Positions 34,255 to 43,596 of a stretch of DNA of 64,000 nt are shown in pieces (position 1 is the first letter of the stretch; each line of letters begins with the position of its first letter). This stretch comes from Mucilaginibacter sp. OK268. Lineage in GTDB: Bacteria; Bacteroidota; Bacteroidia; Sphingobacteriales; Sphingobacteriaceae. Both the position numbers and the translations under genes were made by a program. The notes beneath the pieces are model-generated. The model saw only the letters and a list, made by a program, of their open reading frames with translations. It searched no databases and was not told the origin of the DNA. The DNA lies in assembly GCF_900103125.1 (NCBI RefSeq), contig NZ_FNJV01000003.1, positions 434,001 through 498,000 on the forward strand, written 5' to 3'.

Positions 34255-34274
34255 CATTAAAAGTAAGAGAGAAA

Positions 34275-35219
34275 ATGAAAAAATTACCATTAATAGCGTT
34301 AGGTACATGGTCCTGGGGAACAGGCTTTGCAGGAGGCGACCAGGTTTTCGGTAACAACCTTAGCGCCGGCGATTTAAAGCAGGTGTTTGATACAGCAATG
34401 AAAGCAGGGTTTAACCTGTGGGATACTGCTGCGGCTTATGGTATGGGCTCATCAGAATCAATCTTAGGCGAATTTGTAAAACAGTATCCCCGCGAAGACA
34501 TCCTATTATCTACCAAGTTCACACCACAAATGGCAAGTTCTTCTGACAACCCTGTCGGGGAAATGCTGAATAGCAGTTTGGAGCGTTTGGGAACGGACTA
34601 TATAGATATTTATTGGATTCATAACCCTACCGACGTTAATAAATGGACTCCTGAACTGATTCCACTGCTTAAAAGTGGAAAAGTAAAAAGTGTTGGGGTA
34701 TCTAACCATAACCTGGAAGAAATTAAACTGGCAAACAGTATCCTCGCAAAAGCAGGCTTTAGTATTTCGGCCGTTCAAAATCATTACAGTCTTTTATACC
34801 GTTCCTCCGAAGATGCCGGGATAATAGACTATTGCAAAACACACAACATCACTTTCTTTGCTTATATGGTGTTGGAACAAGGTACATTGTCTGGCAAGTA
34901 CAACACCCGGAACCCGCTTCCTGAAGGTAGCGGCAGAGCAAATACCTACAATAAAGTACTTCCGCAAGTAGAGGAATTAACCGATATAATGAAAGAAATT
35001 GGTGACAGCAAAAATGCTTCTGTTGCCCAGGTTGCTATTGCATGGGCCATTGCTAAACACACCTTACCCATTATCGGAGTAACCAAAACTTCCCAAATTA
35101 AAGACGCTTTAAATGCAACTAAAATTATTTTAACCGATCAGGAAATAGAAAAAATAGAGGCATTGGCAACAAAAGCAGGCGTTGACACTCAGGGTGCCTG
35201 GGAAAAATCAATGATATAA
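34275..35219 (+). CDS. Aldo/keto reductase
   Basis: A 314-residue NADPH-dependent TIM-barrel reductase. The catalytic tetrad is visible: Asp and Tyr in NLWDTAAAYGMGSSE, Lys in LLSTKF, His in IDIYWIHNP. Cofactor contacts lie in VSNHNLEEI and the C-terminal PIIGVTKTSQIKDAL. The substrate is probably an aldehyde or ketone produced by neighbouring enzymes. Its upstream region is the R2 duplicate of the AraC leader, so it may have inherited that promoter or operator. Confidence 0.92.
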   Translation: MKKLPLIALGTWSWGTGFAGGDQVFGNNLSAGDLKQVFDTAMKAGFNLWDTAAAYGMGSSESILGEFVKQYPREDILLSTKFTPQMASSSDNPVGEMLNSSLERLGTDYIDIYWIHNPTDVNKWTPELIPLLKSGKVKSVGVSNHNLEEIKLANSILAKAGFSISAVQNHYSLLYRSSEDAGIIDYCKTHNITFFAYMVLEQGTLSGKYNTRNPLPEGSGRANTYNKVLPQVEELTDIMKEIGDSKNASVAQVAIAWAIAKHTLPIIGVTKTSQIKDALNATKIILTDQEIEKIEALATKAGVDTQGAWEKSMI

Positions 35220-35326
35220 TTACACAACGTGCAGAATATAGGCTCACCACTGAATTACCTGGCAGGCATGTAGCATCATTCCCGGCCAATTTATCCTTAA
35301 AAAACAAAGCGTTAAAATTTACCCAA

Positions 35327-36238
35327 GTGAAAAAAGCAGCAACTTTTAAAAACAAAGATCTGAAGATGGCAGCGGAAATACATCTGCCGGATGATTTTAC
35401 TGAAACAAAAAAATATGCGGCCATTGTATGTATACATCCTGCCGGTGGTGTTAAAGAGCAGACTATCGGTATGTATGCTTCACGACTGGCAGAATATGGA
35501 TTTGTCGTATTGACGTTTGATGCTTCATACCAGGGAGCAAGCGAAGGTGAGCCTCGTTACCTGGAAGACCCTACGGCCAGAGTGGAAGATGCCCGTGCCG
35601 GTGCTGACTATTTATCAACGCTGCCATACATTGATACTGACCGTATGGGTGTATTCGGAATTTGTGCCGGTGGTGGTTATGCCATCAGTGTGGCACAAAC
35701 AGATCATCGCTTTAAAGCAGTAGCCACAGTGAGTGCTGCGCCTATGGGCGAAGGATTCCGGAATTTTCTTGGAAACGAAACACCCGCCTCGGTTTTGTTG
35801 AATATACTGAAAAACGTGGGGGACCAGCGAATCGTGGAAGCAAATGGCGGAGAATTACTTTATGTACACTGGGTACCTGATACAAAAGAAGAGATTAATA
35901 AAAATACACCTGATCTATGGAGAGAAGGTTATGACTATTATAAAACATCGAGAGGGCAGCACCCCAATTCAGTGAATAAATACTTGTTTACCGGCACAGA
36001 CAGAATGATGGCCTTCTCTGCCTTTGACCAGATAAGCACATTGCTTACGCAACCCATTCTTTTGATTGCAGGAAGTAAAGCAGATACCAGATTTTTCAGT
36101 GAACAGGCCTACAACCTTGCAAAAGGCAAAAAAGACTTATTCATCGTAGAAGGGGCAACTCACATTGCGCTTTATGACATACCTGAATATGTAAATCAGA
36201 TTGTACCAAAGCTGGTTGATTTTTTTCAGGCATTATAA
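35327..36238 (+). CDS. Alpha/beta hydrolase, dienelactone-hydrolase-like
   Basis: A 303-residue hydrolase starting with GTG (MKKAATFKNKDLKMAAEIHL). The nucleophile motif is GICAGGGYA, with Cys in place of Ser as in dienelactone hydrolase; Asp in IAGSKADTRFFSE and His in VEGATHIALYD complete the triad. An oxyanion region is CIHPAGGVKEQT. No signal peptide is present. Hydrolysis of a lactone or ester from ring cleavage fits the neighbours (carboxymuconolactone decarboxylase domains follow 35 bases later), but the substrate is unproven. Confidence 0.85.
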   Translation: MKKAATFKNKDLKMAAEIHLPDDFTETKKYAAIVCIHPAGGVKEQTIGMYASRLAEYGFVVLTFDASYQGASEGEPRYLEDPTARVEDARAGADYLSTLPYIDTDRMGVFGICAGGGYAISVAQTDHRFKAVATVSAAPMGEGFRNFLGNETPASVLLNILKNVGDQRIVEANGGELLYVHWVPDTKEEINKNTPDLWREGYDYYKTSRGQHPNSVNKYLFTGTDRMMAFSAFDQISTLLTQPILLIAGSKADTRFFSEQAYNLAKGKKDLFIVEGATHIALYDIPEYVNQIVPKLVDFFQAL

Positions 36239-36273
36239 TAATTATATAAACAAATACCCTTAAGAAAAACGAA

Positions 36274-37692
36274 ATGAACAAAGAAAAAGGTTCAAAAAAA
36301 GTCTTGTTCGTGGTAACAAGCTGTAATGTAAAAGGAGCTACAGGTATTCCAACAGGATTTAACCTGAGCGAAGTTACACATCCATTGGAAAAATTGGAAG
36401 CAAGCGGCGTTGTAGTTGATATTGCGTCTATAAAAGGCGGCGAAGCCCCATTAGATGGCTTAGAGGATTTCAATGATCCGGTTAATGCCCAATATTGGGC
36501 AGATGCTGATTTTCGTAAAGCTCTCGCGAATACCCTGAAATTAGATGATGCAAAAGCTTCAGACTATGACGCCATATTCTTTGCAGGCGGTCACGGAACC
36601 ATGTGGGATTTCGCTGATAGCCCTGCAATCTTAAAGTTAGTACCGGAATTTTATGAGTCCGGAAAAATTGTTTCGGCCGTTTGTCACGGCCCTGCGGCTT
36701 TGATAAATGTAAAACTAAGCGATGGCTCCTATTTAATCTCAGGTAAAAATGTGGCTGGCTTTACTAATGGAGAGGAGGAAGAAGTGCAATCAACCAACGT
36801 AGTTCCATTCCTGCTACAGGATGCTTTAATTAACCACGGAGCTGTTTACAAGCACGCGCCTAACTGGAACAATAACATCGCTATTGATGGCAGGTTGATC
36901 ACGGGTCAAAATCCGCAATCTGCCGCAAGTGTAGGTGAAGCCATTGTAAAAGCGCTTAAAATTAACGCTACCGGCGCATCAGCACCTAAACCTGCATTTT
37001 CAAGTGCTGATGTAAGTAGTGTTTCTCCTGCATTAGGCAAGTATATTGCTGAAAAATTAGTCGGCGAAGTTTGGGAGCGTCCGGGTTTGTCAAAGCACGA
37101 CCGTTGCATAGTTACTTTATCATGCCTGATAGCAAGAAACCAAAGCAATGCAATGCCTCATTACTTTATTAAAGCACTGAACAACGGTATTACACCGGGC
37201 GAACTTTCAGAGATTATTACTCACCTTGCTTTCTATTCAGGAGCGCCTAATGCCATGTCGGCTGTGGCTGTTGCAAAAGATGTATTTGCAAACTATGGTA
37301 TTTCACAAGCAGAATTACCTTCAATCGAACCATTGATGCTTGATAAAAATGAAGCTTTACCGGGCGATGAAAACAGGGTAGCTTTTATTCAGCAAAACAT
37401 CGCTCCAATAGCAGAAGGCTTTGCTAAATATACTAATGAATTGTTATACGGTGAAGTTTGGCTGCGTGCAGGTTTAACATCAAGAAGCAGAAGCCTGGCA
37501 ACAGTATGCGCAATGATTGCAGCCGGGGATATCCAATTTCTAGGAATGTACATGGGCAGGGCTGTTGAGCACGGCATTACCAGGCAGGAAATCGGTGAAG
37601 CATTAACTCAACTGGCATTTTATGCAGGTTGGCCTAAACTTATTTCTGCGTCAGAAATTGTAAAAGAGGTATATGACGGTGCAGGTAAATAA
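36274..37692 (+). CDS. DJ-1/PfpI domain fused to two carboxymuconolactone decarboxylase domains
   Basis: A 472-residue three-domain protein. Residues 1-225 form a DJ-1/PfpI (Hsp31-like) glyoxalase or deglycase domain: KGATGIPTGFNLSEVTHPLE, AGGHGTMWDF and the nucleophile Cys in VSAVCHGPAAL. Residues about 245-345 and 370-470 are two carboxymuconolactone decarboxylase (AhpD-like) domains (EVWERPGLSKHDRCIVTLSC; EVWLRAGLTSRSRSLATVCA), of the PcaC type without a CxxC pair. A single protein combining these is unusual and suggests channelling of a reactive carbonyl or quinone product. The reaction is not known. A terminator follows. Confidence 0.85.
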   Translation: MNKEKGSKKVLFVVTSCNVKGATGIPTGFNLSEVTHPLEKLEASGVVVDIASIKGGEAPLDGLEDFNDPVNAQYWADADFRKALANTLKLDDAKASDYDAIFFAGGHGTMWDFADSPAILKLVPEFYESGKIVSAVCHGPAALINVKLSDGSYLISGKNVAGFTNGEEEEVQSTNVVPFLLQDALINHGAVYKHAPNWNNNIAIDGRLITGQNPQSAASVGEAIVKALKINATGASAPKPAFSSADVSSVSPALGKYIAEKLVGEVWERPGLSKHDRCIVTLSCLIARNQSNAMPHYFIKALNNGITPGELSEIITHLAFYSGAPNAMSAVAVAKDVFANYGISQAELPSIEPLMLDKNEALPGDENRVAFIQQNIAPIAEGFAKYTNELLYGEVWLRAGLTSRSRSLATVCAMIAAGDIQFLGMYMGRAVEHGITRQEIGEALTQLAFYAGWPKLISASEIVKEVYDGAGK

Positions 37693-37720
37693 TTTCTTTC
37701 ATTAGCACCAATTCCCTTAA

Positions 37721-37752
37721 AAGGAGTTTGGGATTAAAATCCCGGGCTCCTT
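37721..37752 (+). terminator. Terminator after the DJ-1/CMD fusion gene
   Basis: AAGGAG-TTT-GGGATT pairs with AATCCC-GGG-CTCCTT; ATTTTAAC follows. Confidence 0.75.
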
Positions 37753-37809
37753 ATTTTAACACAGGACTCCATGACGATGAGTCTGGTTTAAATCATCACT
37801 AAAATTAAC

Positions 37810-38829
37810 ATGAAGCCATTAAATAAAATAATTACCATTGAGGAGCATTTTATCCTGAAAAGCATCTCGCAAAAAGTAGCAGCATTCAACGTCAAAGAAA
37901 ATGGTGGGACAGCGCCCAACGATTTAGTGCAAAAGGAATTAATGAAAATTGGGCCCGCCAGCGAAGATATGGAAGATGTTGGGGAGCGGCGGATAAAATT
38001 CATGGATGAAAGCGGCATTGATATGCAAGTGCTCTCGTATGGTGCCGGAAGCCCACAAAATATAACAGATGAAACATTAGCCATTGAACTTTGCCGGGAA
38101 GCCAATGATGAATTAGCTAATTTGATAAAACTGCACCCAACAAGATTTGCCGGCTTTGCCACCTTGCCCGCCGCTACCCCAAGTGCGGCTGGAGAAGAAT
38201 TGAACAGGACTGTGAAAGAATTAGGTTTTAAAGGCGCCATGCTTTCAGGAACTTTCAATGGTCGTTTTTTTGATGAACCTGAATTTTTACCCATTTTTTC
38301 CAAAGCCCAGGAATTAAATGTACCTGTGTATATGCACCCTGGCTTCATCTCAAAAAACATTGCAGCGCATTATTATCAGAGTAATAGCTGGCCTGCCGTT
38401 GCGGGGGCTATGTTTGCATCCGCAGGATATGGATGGCATTTAGATTCAGGAATCGCAATTGTCCGGCTAATTGCTTCGGGCATTTTTGACAAACTGCCCG
38501 ATCTGAAACTCATTTCAGGACATTGGGGCGAACTGGTTCCTTTTTTCCTGAATCGCTTAGACGATCAATTAAGTAAGACTTTAAAATTAGATCGTAAAAT
38601 CTCCGACTATTATAAAAGTAATATCTATATCACACCAAGCGGGCTTTTTTCTGAAGCTCAACTTAAATATGTGATTGAAGAACTGGGGGCCGACAAAATT
38701 ATTTACTCAGGTGATTACCCTTATTTAATAGACAAAAACACCAGGCAATTTCTTGAAACGGCGCCTATTTCACAAGAGGCCAAAGAAAAAATCGGTTATC
38801 AGAATGCCGAAAAATTGTTGGGCTTATAG
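37810..38829 (+). CDS. Amidohydrolase-superfamily decarboxylase-like protein
   Basis: A 339-residue TIM-barrel protein of the ACMSD / gamma-resorcylate decarboxylase branch. Instead of HxH, the first strand has the EEH form (ITIEEHFI) known in resorcylate decarboxylases. Further metal ligands are His in YMHPGFIS and SGHWGELVPFFL, and Asp in YSGDYPYL near the C-terminus. FAGFATLPAATPSAAGEEL is typical of the group. It probably decarboxylates a hydroxylated aromatic or muconate-like acid; the true substrate is unknown. It follows the CMD fusion gene by 117 bases, beyond a terminator. Confidence 0.88.
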   Translation: MKPLNKIITIEEHFILKSISQKVAAFNVKENGGTAPNDLVQKELMKIGPASEDMEDVGERRIKFMDESGIDMQVLSYGAGSPQNITDETLAIELCREANDELANLIKLHPTRFAGFATLPAATPSAAGEELNRTVKELGFKGAMLSGTFNGRFFDEPEFLPIFSKAQELNVPVYMHPGFISKNIAAHYYQSNSWPAVAGAMFASAGYGWHLDSGIAIVRLIASGIFDKLPDLKLISGHWGELVPFFLNRLDDQLSKTLKLDRKISDYYKSNIYITPSGLFSEAQLKYVIEELGADKIIYSGDYPYLIDKNTRQFLETAPISQEAKEKIGYQNAEKLLGL

Positions 38830-38924
38830 TTGTTCCTCATTAGGAGTAATCATTTATTGCAGCTGTTAAAGCTTATTGAAGTAAAGTAAAAGTGTTTATA
38901 AACATAGAATAACAACAAAAAACA

Positions 38925-39647
38925 ATGAAATTATCAAATAACAAAATATTAATCACCGGCGGAGCTACCGGCATAGGTCTGGGATTGACTGAAAGATTTA
39001 TTCAGGAAAATAACCAGGTTATTATATGTGGCAGAAGGAAAGAAGCTCTGCAAGAAGTGTCTGACAAATTCCCGGCAGTAATAACTAAGGTTTGCGACTT
39101 ATCGGAGGAATCCGGGAGGACAGAACTTTACAACTGGATTGCTGAATACCATAGTGATCTGAACGTATTGGTAAACAACGCAGGTATTCAAAACTGGATG
39201 GATATTTCAGATAAAAGCTTTTATGATAAAGCAAAAAATGAAATTCAAATAAACGTTTTGGCTCCGTTACATTTGACTTCGCTTTTTACCGAACTCAAAT
39301 CATTGGACACTGTCATCAATGTAACTTCCGGCCTGGCATTTGTGCCCCTTACAAAAGTGCCCGTTTATTGCGCCACAAAAGCTTTTTTCCACTCGTTTAC
39401 CCTTTCATTGAGGCATTTGCTAAAATCAAAAAATATAGAGGTCATCGAATTGATCCCGCCAGCCCTCAATACAGATCTGGGCGGCAAAGGGTTGCATAGC
39501 GAGCACCCTTCTGTAAGTGATTTTATTAATGCAATATTTCAACAACTAAAAGAAGGCAAAGATCAATTGACTTTTGGATATAGCCAAATGCTATCGAAAG
39601 CAACACCAGATGAAATACAGGGAATGTTTAAAAGAATGAATCCATAA
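38925..39647 (+). CDS. Short-chain dehydrogenase, DltE-like
   Basis: A 240-residue classical SDR. The NAD(P) motif is ITGGATGIGLGLTERF, with CGRRKEAL favouring NADP; NNAGIQN, the catalytic Ser in NVTSGLAFVP and the Tyr/Lys in YCATKAF are all present. The KLSNNKILITGGA start and the PALNTDLGGKG loop match proteins annotated as DltE. It is the last gene of the forward redox run and converges on the old yellow enzyme gene with 560 bases between their stops. Confidence 0.9.
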   Translation: MKLSNNKILITGGATGIGLGLTERFIQENNQVIICGRRKEALQEVSDKFPAVITKVCDLSEESGRTELYNWIAEYHSDLNVLVNNAGIQNWMDISDKSFYDKAKNEIQINVLAPLHLTSLFTELKSLDTVINVTSGLAFVPLTKVPVYCATKAFFHSFTLSLRHLLKSKNIEVIELIPPALNTDLGGKGLHSEHPSVSDFINAIFQQLKEGKDQLTFGYSQMLSKATPDEIQGMFKRMNP

Positions 39648-39770
39648 GAAGAAACGATCAATATTCTGAAGTGAGTGTGTTGGAAATGAATCCTATCAGA
39701 TTTTTTCATGATCCCGAAGCCAATATTATAAAATATGGGCAGCATTTCAATAATTGAAACTGGGTATAAA

Positions 39771-39810
39771 AAGGCACTGCGAGCTATCTCAAGCTGTTTC
39801 GCAGTGCCTT
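39771..39810. terminator. Hairpin in the convergent gap
   Basis: AAGGCACTGCGA and TCGCAGTGCCTT form a perfect 12-bp stem with a 16-base loop. It is probably a terminator of the forward SDR gene, though no T tract follows. Confidence 0.55.
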
Positions 39811-39966
39811 GGCAACGTTTCATAAATCAGTAGAACCCTCGGGGCATTTTTCGAAGCACATTATTCAAGATTTACAGAAAATAGCAAAGCTGGCTTAATC
39901 GGTTCGAGGTCAGTTTAGGAAAAACGCGACAAGCATTTATGGCTCAATATGCTCCGATAAAAAAAA

Positions 39967-40017
39967 CTTAAACCGATAAAAGCCGGGGATCTCACTCCCG
40001 GCTTTTATCGGTTTAAG
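39967..40017 (-). terminator. Perfect 21-bp inverted repeat, terminator of the reverse run
   Basis: CTTAAACCGATAAAAGCC plus GGG pairs without mismatch with its complement across a nine-base loop. On the minus strand a run of eight T follows three bases after it, fitting termination of the minus-strand gene ending at 40129. The interval 39811-39966 holds nothing recognisable apart from a GGTTCGAGGTCAGTTTAGG word similar to border element C. Confidence 0.75.
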
Positions 40018-40128
40018 TACTAAAAGGACTCATGCCATGTAAGACCTGGGGCCGAAATTCTAACAGCATCTTGTTGTTTCTCTTTTACACTTTTTCAAAG
40101 TTGCATCCCGACTAAAGACGCTTGAGTA

Positions 40129-41208
40129 TCAACTTTCTAAAAATGGATAATCGGTATACCCTTTTTCCCCTCCACCATACATAGTAGCTTGTTCTATGGT
40201 ATTGAACGCTGCATCAAGTTCGAACCGCTTTGGCAGATCAGGGTTGGCCAGAAATAAGCCGCCGTAAGCGATTATTTTAGCGATACCCTTTTCCAATTCT
40301 GCCTCCCCGCTATCTTTATTGAACCCGCCATTGGCGATGACCAGGTGTTTACTTATACTACCGAATGTTTCTACAGCATTCTTAGGGTAGTGAGGGTAAT
40401 TATCCAAAGGAAACAAGCCATTCATCAGATGAATATAGGCCAGTGGCAATTCATTCAATGCTTCGATCAAAGGTTTGAATTGAGCAACAGGGTCACTGTT
40501 TTCTATATTGTTATAATAGACAGTTGGCGATAGCTTAATACCAACTTTGTCGCTTCCCGACGCATTAACCAGTTCCTGCATAACTTCCAGCACGAAGCGG
40601 TTCCTGTTCTCAATGCTACCGCCATACTCATCTGTCCGAAGGTTTGCACTTTCCGATAAAAATTGGTTAGGTAAATATCCGAATGCTGCATGTAATTCAA
40701 CACCATCGAAACCGGCTTCGATGGCATTTTTGGCAGCCTGACCGTAATCCTTTACAATCTGCTTGATCTCTGCGGTAGTTAATTCCTGAGGCGTTTCGTA
40801 CTCTTTCGGCCCCTGAGAGGTGAAATGCTGCTGCCCTTTTATCCCAATTGCCGACGGTGCAACCGGAAGTTTTCCTTTTCTATCCACTGAATGCCCAACA
40901 CGGCCGGTATGCCAAAGCTGCGCATAGATCAGGCCTCCTTTGTCATGAACAGATTTTGTTACTTTCTTCCAGGCATCAATTTGCTGCGGGCTGTACAGAC
41001 CGGGTGTCAGGGGGCTACCCATCGCCTGTTCCGAGATATTTATGGCCTCCGTAAGGAGTAGTCCGGCACTGGCACGCTGTGTGTAATATAATACGGTCGG
41101 GTTTGATACGACACCTTCGCCGTTAGCCCGGCTACGCGTCATTGGTGCCATCGCGATGGCGTTCTGCAATATTTCTTTTCCTAATGTTATCTTTTCTAGT
41201 AATTTCAT
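40129..41208 (-). CDS. Old yellow enzyme-type alkene reductase
   Basis: A 359-residue FMN-dependent TIM-barrel ene-reductase. MKLLEKITLGKEILQNAIAM and MAPMTRSRA form the start; WHTGRVGH, GFDGVELHAAFGYLPNQFL and RTDEYGGSIENR are the family signatures. The substrate-binding pair that is His/Asn or His/His in OYE proteins reads His-Ala-Ala-Phe here. The C-terminal strands IANGGFN and GGLFLANPDL bind the FMN phosphate. The frame reaches 41286, but the ATG at 41208 gives the canonical start. It reduces activated C=C bonds, plausibly enones or quinones. Confidence 0.93.
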   Translation of the reverse strand: MKLLEKITLGKEILQNAIAMAPMTRSRANGEGVVSNPTVLYYTQRASAGLLLTEAINISEQAMGSPLTPGLYSPQQIDAWKKVTKSVHDKGGLIYAQLWHTGRVGHSVDRKGKLPVAPSAIGIKGQQHFTSQGPKEYETPQELTTAEIKQIVKDYGQAAKNAIEAGFDGVELHAAFGYLPNQFLSESANLRTDEYGGSIENRNRFVLEVMQELVNASGSDKVGIKLSPTVYYNNIENSDPVAQFKPLIEALNELPLAYIHLMNGLFPLDNYPHYPKNAVETFGSISKHLVIANGGFNKDSGEAELEKGIAKIIAYGGLFLANPDLPKRFELDAAFNTIEQATMYGGGEKGYTDYPFLES

Positions 41209-41299
41209 GGTCTCTTTTTTTATTATCTTATTGATATCTGTAAATTGTATTGTTTGATTTGGAAGATGTTTCCTTAGATCAGCCAACTGATCGACGCTG

Positions 41300-42226
41300 T
41301 TATTGAAGGACTACAAGAACAACTTTACCGTTAACACCCCCGGCCGACACAAAATCCTGAGCTTGAGCAGCTTCGTCTAATGGGAAAGTTTTTGCAACGA
41401 TGGGACGGAGTTTTCCTTCATTGACTAAAGCCAAACCAGCGGCCAAACTACCCGCTGAGATATTTGAACTGATAAACCGTGCGTCAACCTGGTACTTTTC
41501 CGCTAATGCTGCGGAAGGCGGGCTTACTATACTGAATAATCTACCTCCGGGCTTTAACACTTCGAAAAGTTTATGCTGTGATTCGCCACCAGCGCAATCC
41601 ACCACCAGGTCGATATTGTTAGCTAACAAACTAACGTCTTGCGATTTATAATCTATCACCTCATCCGCACCAAGGCTTTTCACTAACGCGATGCCTTGTC
41701 CGGATGCTGTTGCGATAACATAGGCCCCGGCGTTTTTTGCCATCTGCACCATAGTTGCGCCTGTTGCCCCCGCAGCCCCCTGAATTAAAACTTTCTGATC
41801 TTTCGCTAATTTTCCCTCGTTAAATAATACCGATTGAGCGGTGCCGATATTAACCACCAGGGAAGTAGCTTCTTCAAAGGAGGCATTAGTGGGTTTAATA
41901 GCTACGTTACTTTCATTTGCAATCGCATATTCGGCATACCCGCCTTCTCTGGTCACAGCGATCACCTGGTCACCTGCTTTAAATTGGGTTACCTTTTCTC
42001 CGGTGGCAACAACAATCCCTGCTACATCTGCACCTGGTACAAATGGCAAATTGACAGGACGGATCTGTTGCATAATGCCGCTGCGTAATTTGATATCCAA
42101 AGGATTTACGCTGGCTGCCTTAACTTGAATTAAAACCTGGTTTTCATTGTTGATTTCAGGCTGAGGGACCTCTACCAGCTCTATCACATTGGAATTGCCA
42201 AATGCTTTATATTGTATTGCTTTCAT
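41300..42226 (-). CDS. NADP-dependent MDR oxidoreductase, quinone reductase type
   Basis: A 308-residue medium-chain reductase without zinc ligands. MKAIQYKAFGNSNVIELVEV, KAASVNPLDIKLRSG and VPGADVAGIVVATG mark the GroES-like domain; VLIQGAAGATGATMVQMAKN is the nucleotide-binding motif. It differs from the gene at 33070 but belongs to the same QOR branch. It lies 91 bases upstream of the old yellow enzyme gene on the same strand and 125 bases downstream of an AraC gene. Confidence 0.92.
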   Translation of the reverse strand: MKAIQYKAFGNSNVIELVEVPQPEINNENQVLIQVKAASVNPLDIKLRSGIMQQIRPVNLPFVPGADVAGIVVATGEKVTQFKAGDQVIAVTREGGYAEYAIANESNVAIKPTNASFEEATSLVVNIGTAQSVLFNEGKLAKDQKVLIQGAAGATGATMVQMAKNAGAYVIATASGQGIALVKSLGADEVIDYKSQDVSLLANNIDLVVDCAGGESQHKLFEVLKPGGRLFSIVSPPSAALAEKYQVDARFISSNISAGSLAAGLALVNEGKLRPIVAKTFPLDEAAQAQDFVSAGGVNGKVVLVVLQ

Positions 42227-42351
42227 TATTTTTTACTTGATCATATTTAACTATATGACAAAAGTAGAAGTAAAAAAATGGGCAAAATAACCGAAAAGGA
42301 CACAAGAATAGTCCTATCCGATAAATAATAGTTGATTAGATAAACGAAGTT

Positions 42352-43335
42352 CTATGAAGAGGTGGAAAATTTTTTCGGGGTAATGCCGTACTGCTTCTCG
42401 AATAACCTGCTGAAGTGGCTAAGGTTTGAAAACCCCAACTCGTAGCCAACCTCAGAAACGGAATGTTTAGCCTGTTTCAACAGAAAAGCGGCTTCTTCCA
42501 TTCTGGCTTTTTGGTAATAATTATATATCGTATCACCAAATGTTTGCTTAAAAAGCGGCCTAAGTTTCGTTTCGCTCATCGAAGCGATCAGCGCTAATTC
42601 ACTTAAAACCGGCGGGGTACTCAAATCACTCAATATCTCGTTGCGAATGACCAGAAGTTTCTCTGCATCGTTACTATTTATATTTTTAAAAGTCGTGTTC
42701 TCCCTGAGCGACAACTTACTAAAAAGCAGGTACATTAATTCCTGTACCTTAATTTGAACATAAAAATTGTTCATCGAGTTATTCATGTCGACAGATACGA
42801 TATTTTTAAGCAGCAATTGCATTTCAGCATCCAAACTTTCGAAAAACAGAAAGGAAGCGTTTTCCGCTGTAATGGTTTGTATGGTCGTATTAGGCTTTTC
42901 AATAGATAGAACTGAGCGTAATCTGTTAGCAGTGATCCCAACTACTACGTATTGAATATTACTGCCGGCAGGAAAACGAATTTCCGTGCGCAAATCATTT
43001 GAGGAAAGGAGTATGGAAGAGTCATTTTTTTGTGAGCATGGTATGTTTGCATCATTATGATATTTAACTTCAAGATCTTCCCTGTCATTATAAAAGAAAA
43101 TGGTGCGAACATCGTTAGCTATTGCAGCTGGATTGCGTTTAACAATCAGATCTTCATTCAATACATAACGATGGATCGTTAATTTGAAATCATCCCCAAA
43201 CCCAACTTTACGTACATAACCTTCTCCCAATGTCTTCGGGATTTCCAATACATTGTCCCTTACGGGCGCATTGATCTCTTTTGAAAACAGTGTTATAAAG
43301 TCAAAACCCGGGGCAGTTGTAAATTCCAAAATCAT
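42352..43335 (-). CDS. AraC-family transcriptional regulator
   Basis: A 327-residue regulator with a long sensing part (residues 1-225) of no recognised fold and a C-terminal AraC HTH pair (PVLSELALIASMSETKLRPL and HSVSEVGYELGFSNLSHFSR). It is unrelated in the N-terminal part to the two AraC paralogues at 24.5 and 30.2 kb and resembles the PchR type. It probably controls the reverse-strand oxidoreductase run in which it lies. Confidence 0.88.
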   Translation of the reverse strand: MILEFTTAPGFDFITLFSKEINAPVRDNVLEIPKTLGEGYVRKVGFGDDFKLTIHRYVLNEDLIVKRNPAAIANDVRTIFFYNDREDLEVKYHNDANIPCSQKNDSSILLSSNDLRTEIRFPAGSNIQYVVVGITANRLRSVLSIEKPNTTIQTITAENASFLFFESLDAEMQLLLKNIVSVDMNNSMNNFYVQIKVQELMYLLFSKLSLRENTTFKNINSNDAEKLLVIRNEILSDLSTPPVLSELALIASMSETKLRPLFKQTFGDTIYNYYQKARMEEAAFLLKQAKHSVSEVGYELGFSNLSHFSRLFEKQYGITPKKFSTSS

Positions 43336-43596
43336 TGCAAGAAGTAACTAGTTAGCATGTCTAAGGTTATGTAAATTTCTCCAAAAAAATCACTTTCTTT
43401 CAATACATTTCTATTGATGATGAGTATTTGATATATAAATGGAAGATAATCAGATTCTACAGTGTTATTTGCAACATTCATTTTTTACTCAAGGTTGCTA
43501 TAAAACGCAATAGATTGACCTAACTATTTTGGAGCCAACCTGGATTGCTGCCTATTTCCTTAACGTTATTTGTCGTTTGATGTCAAATTTATTTCT

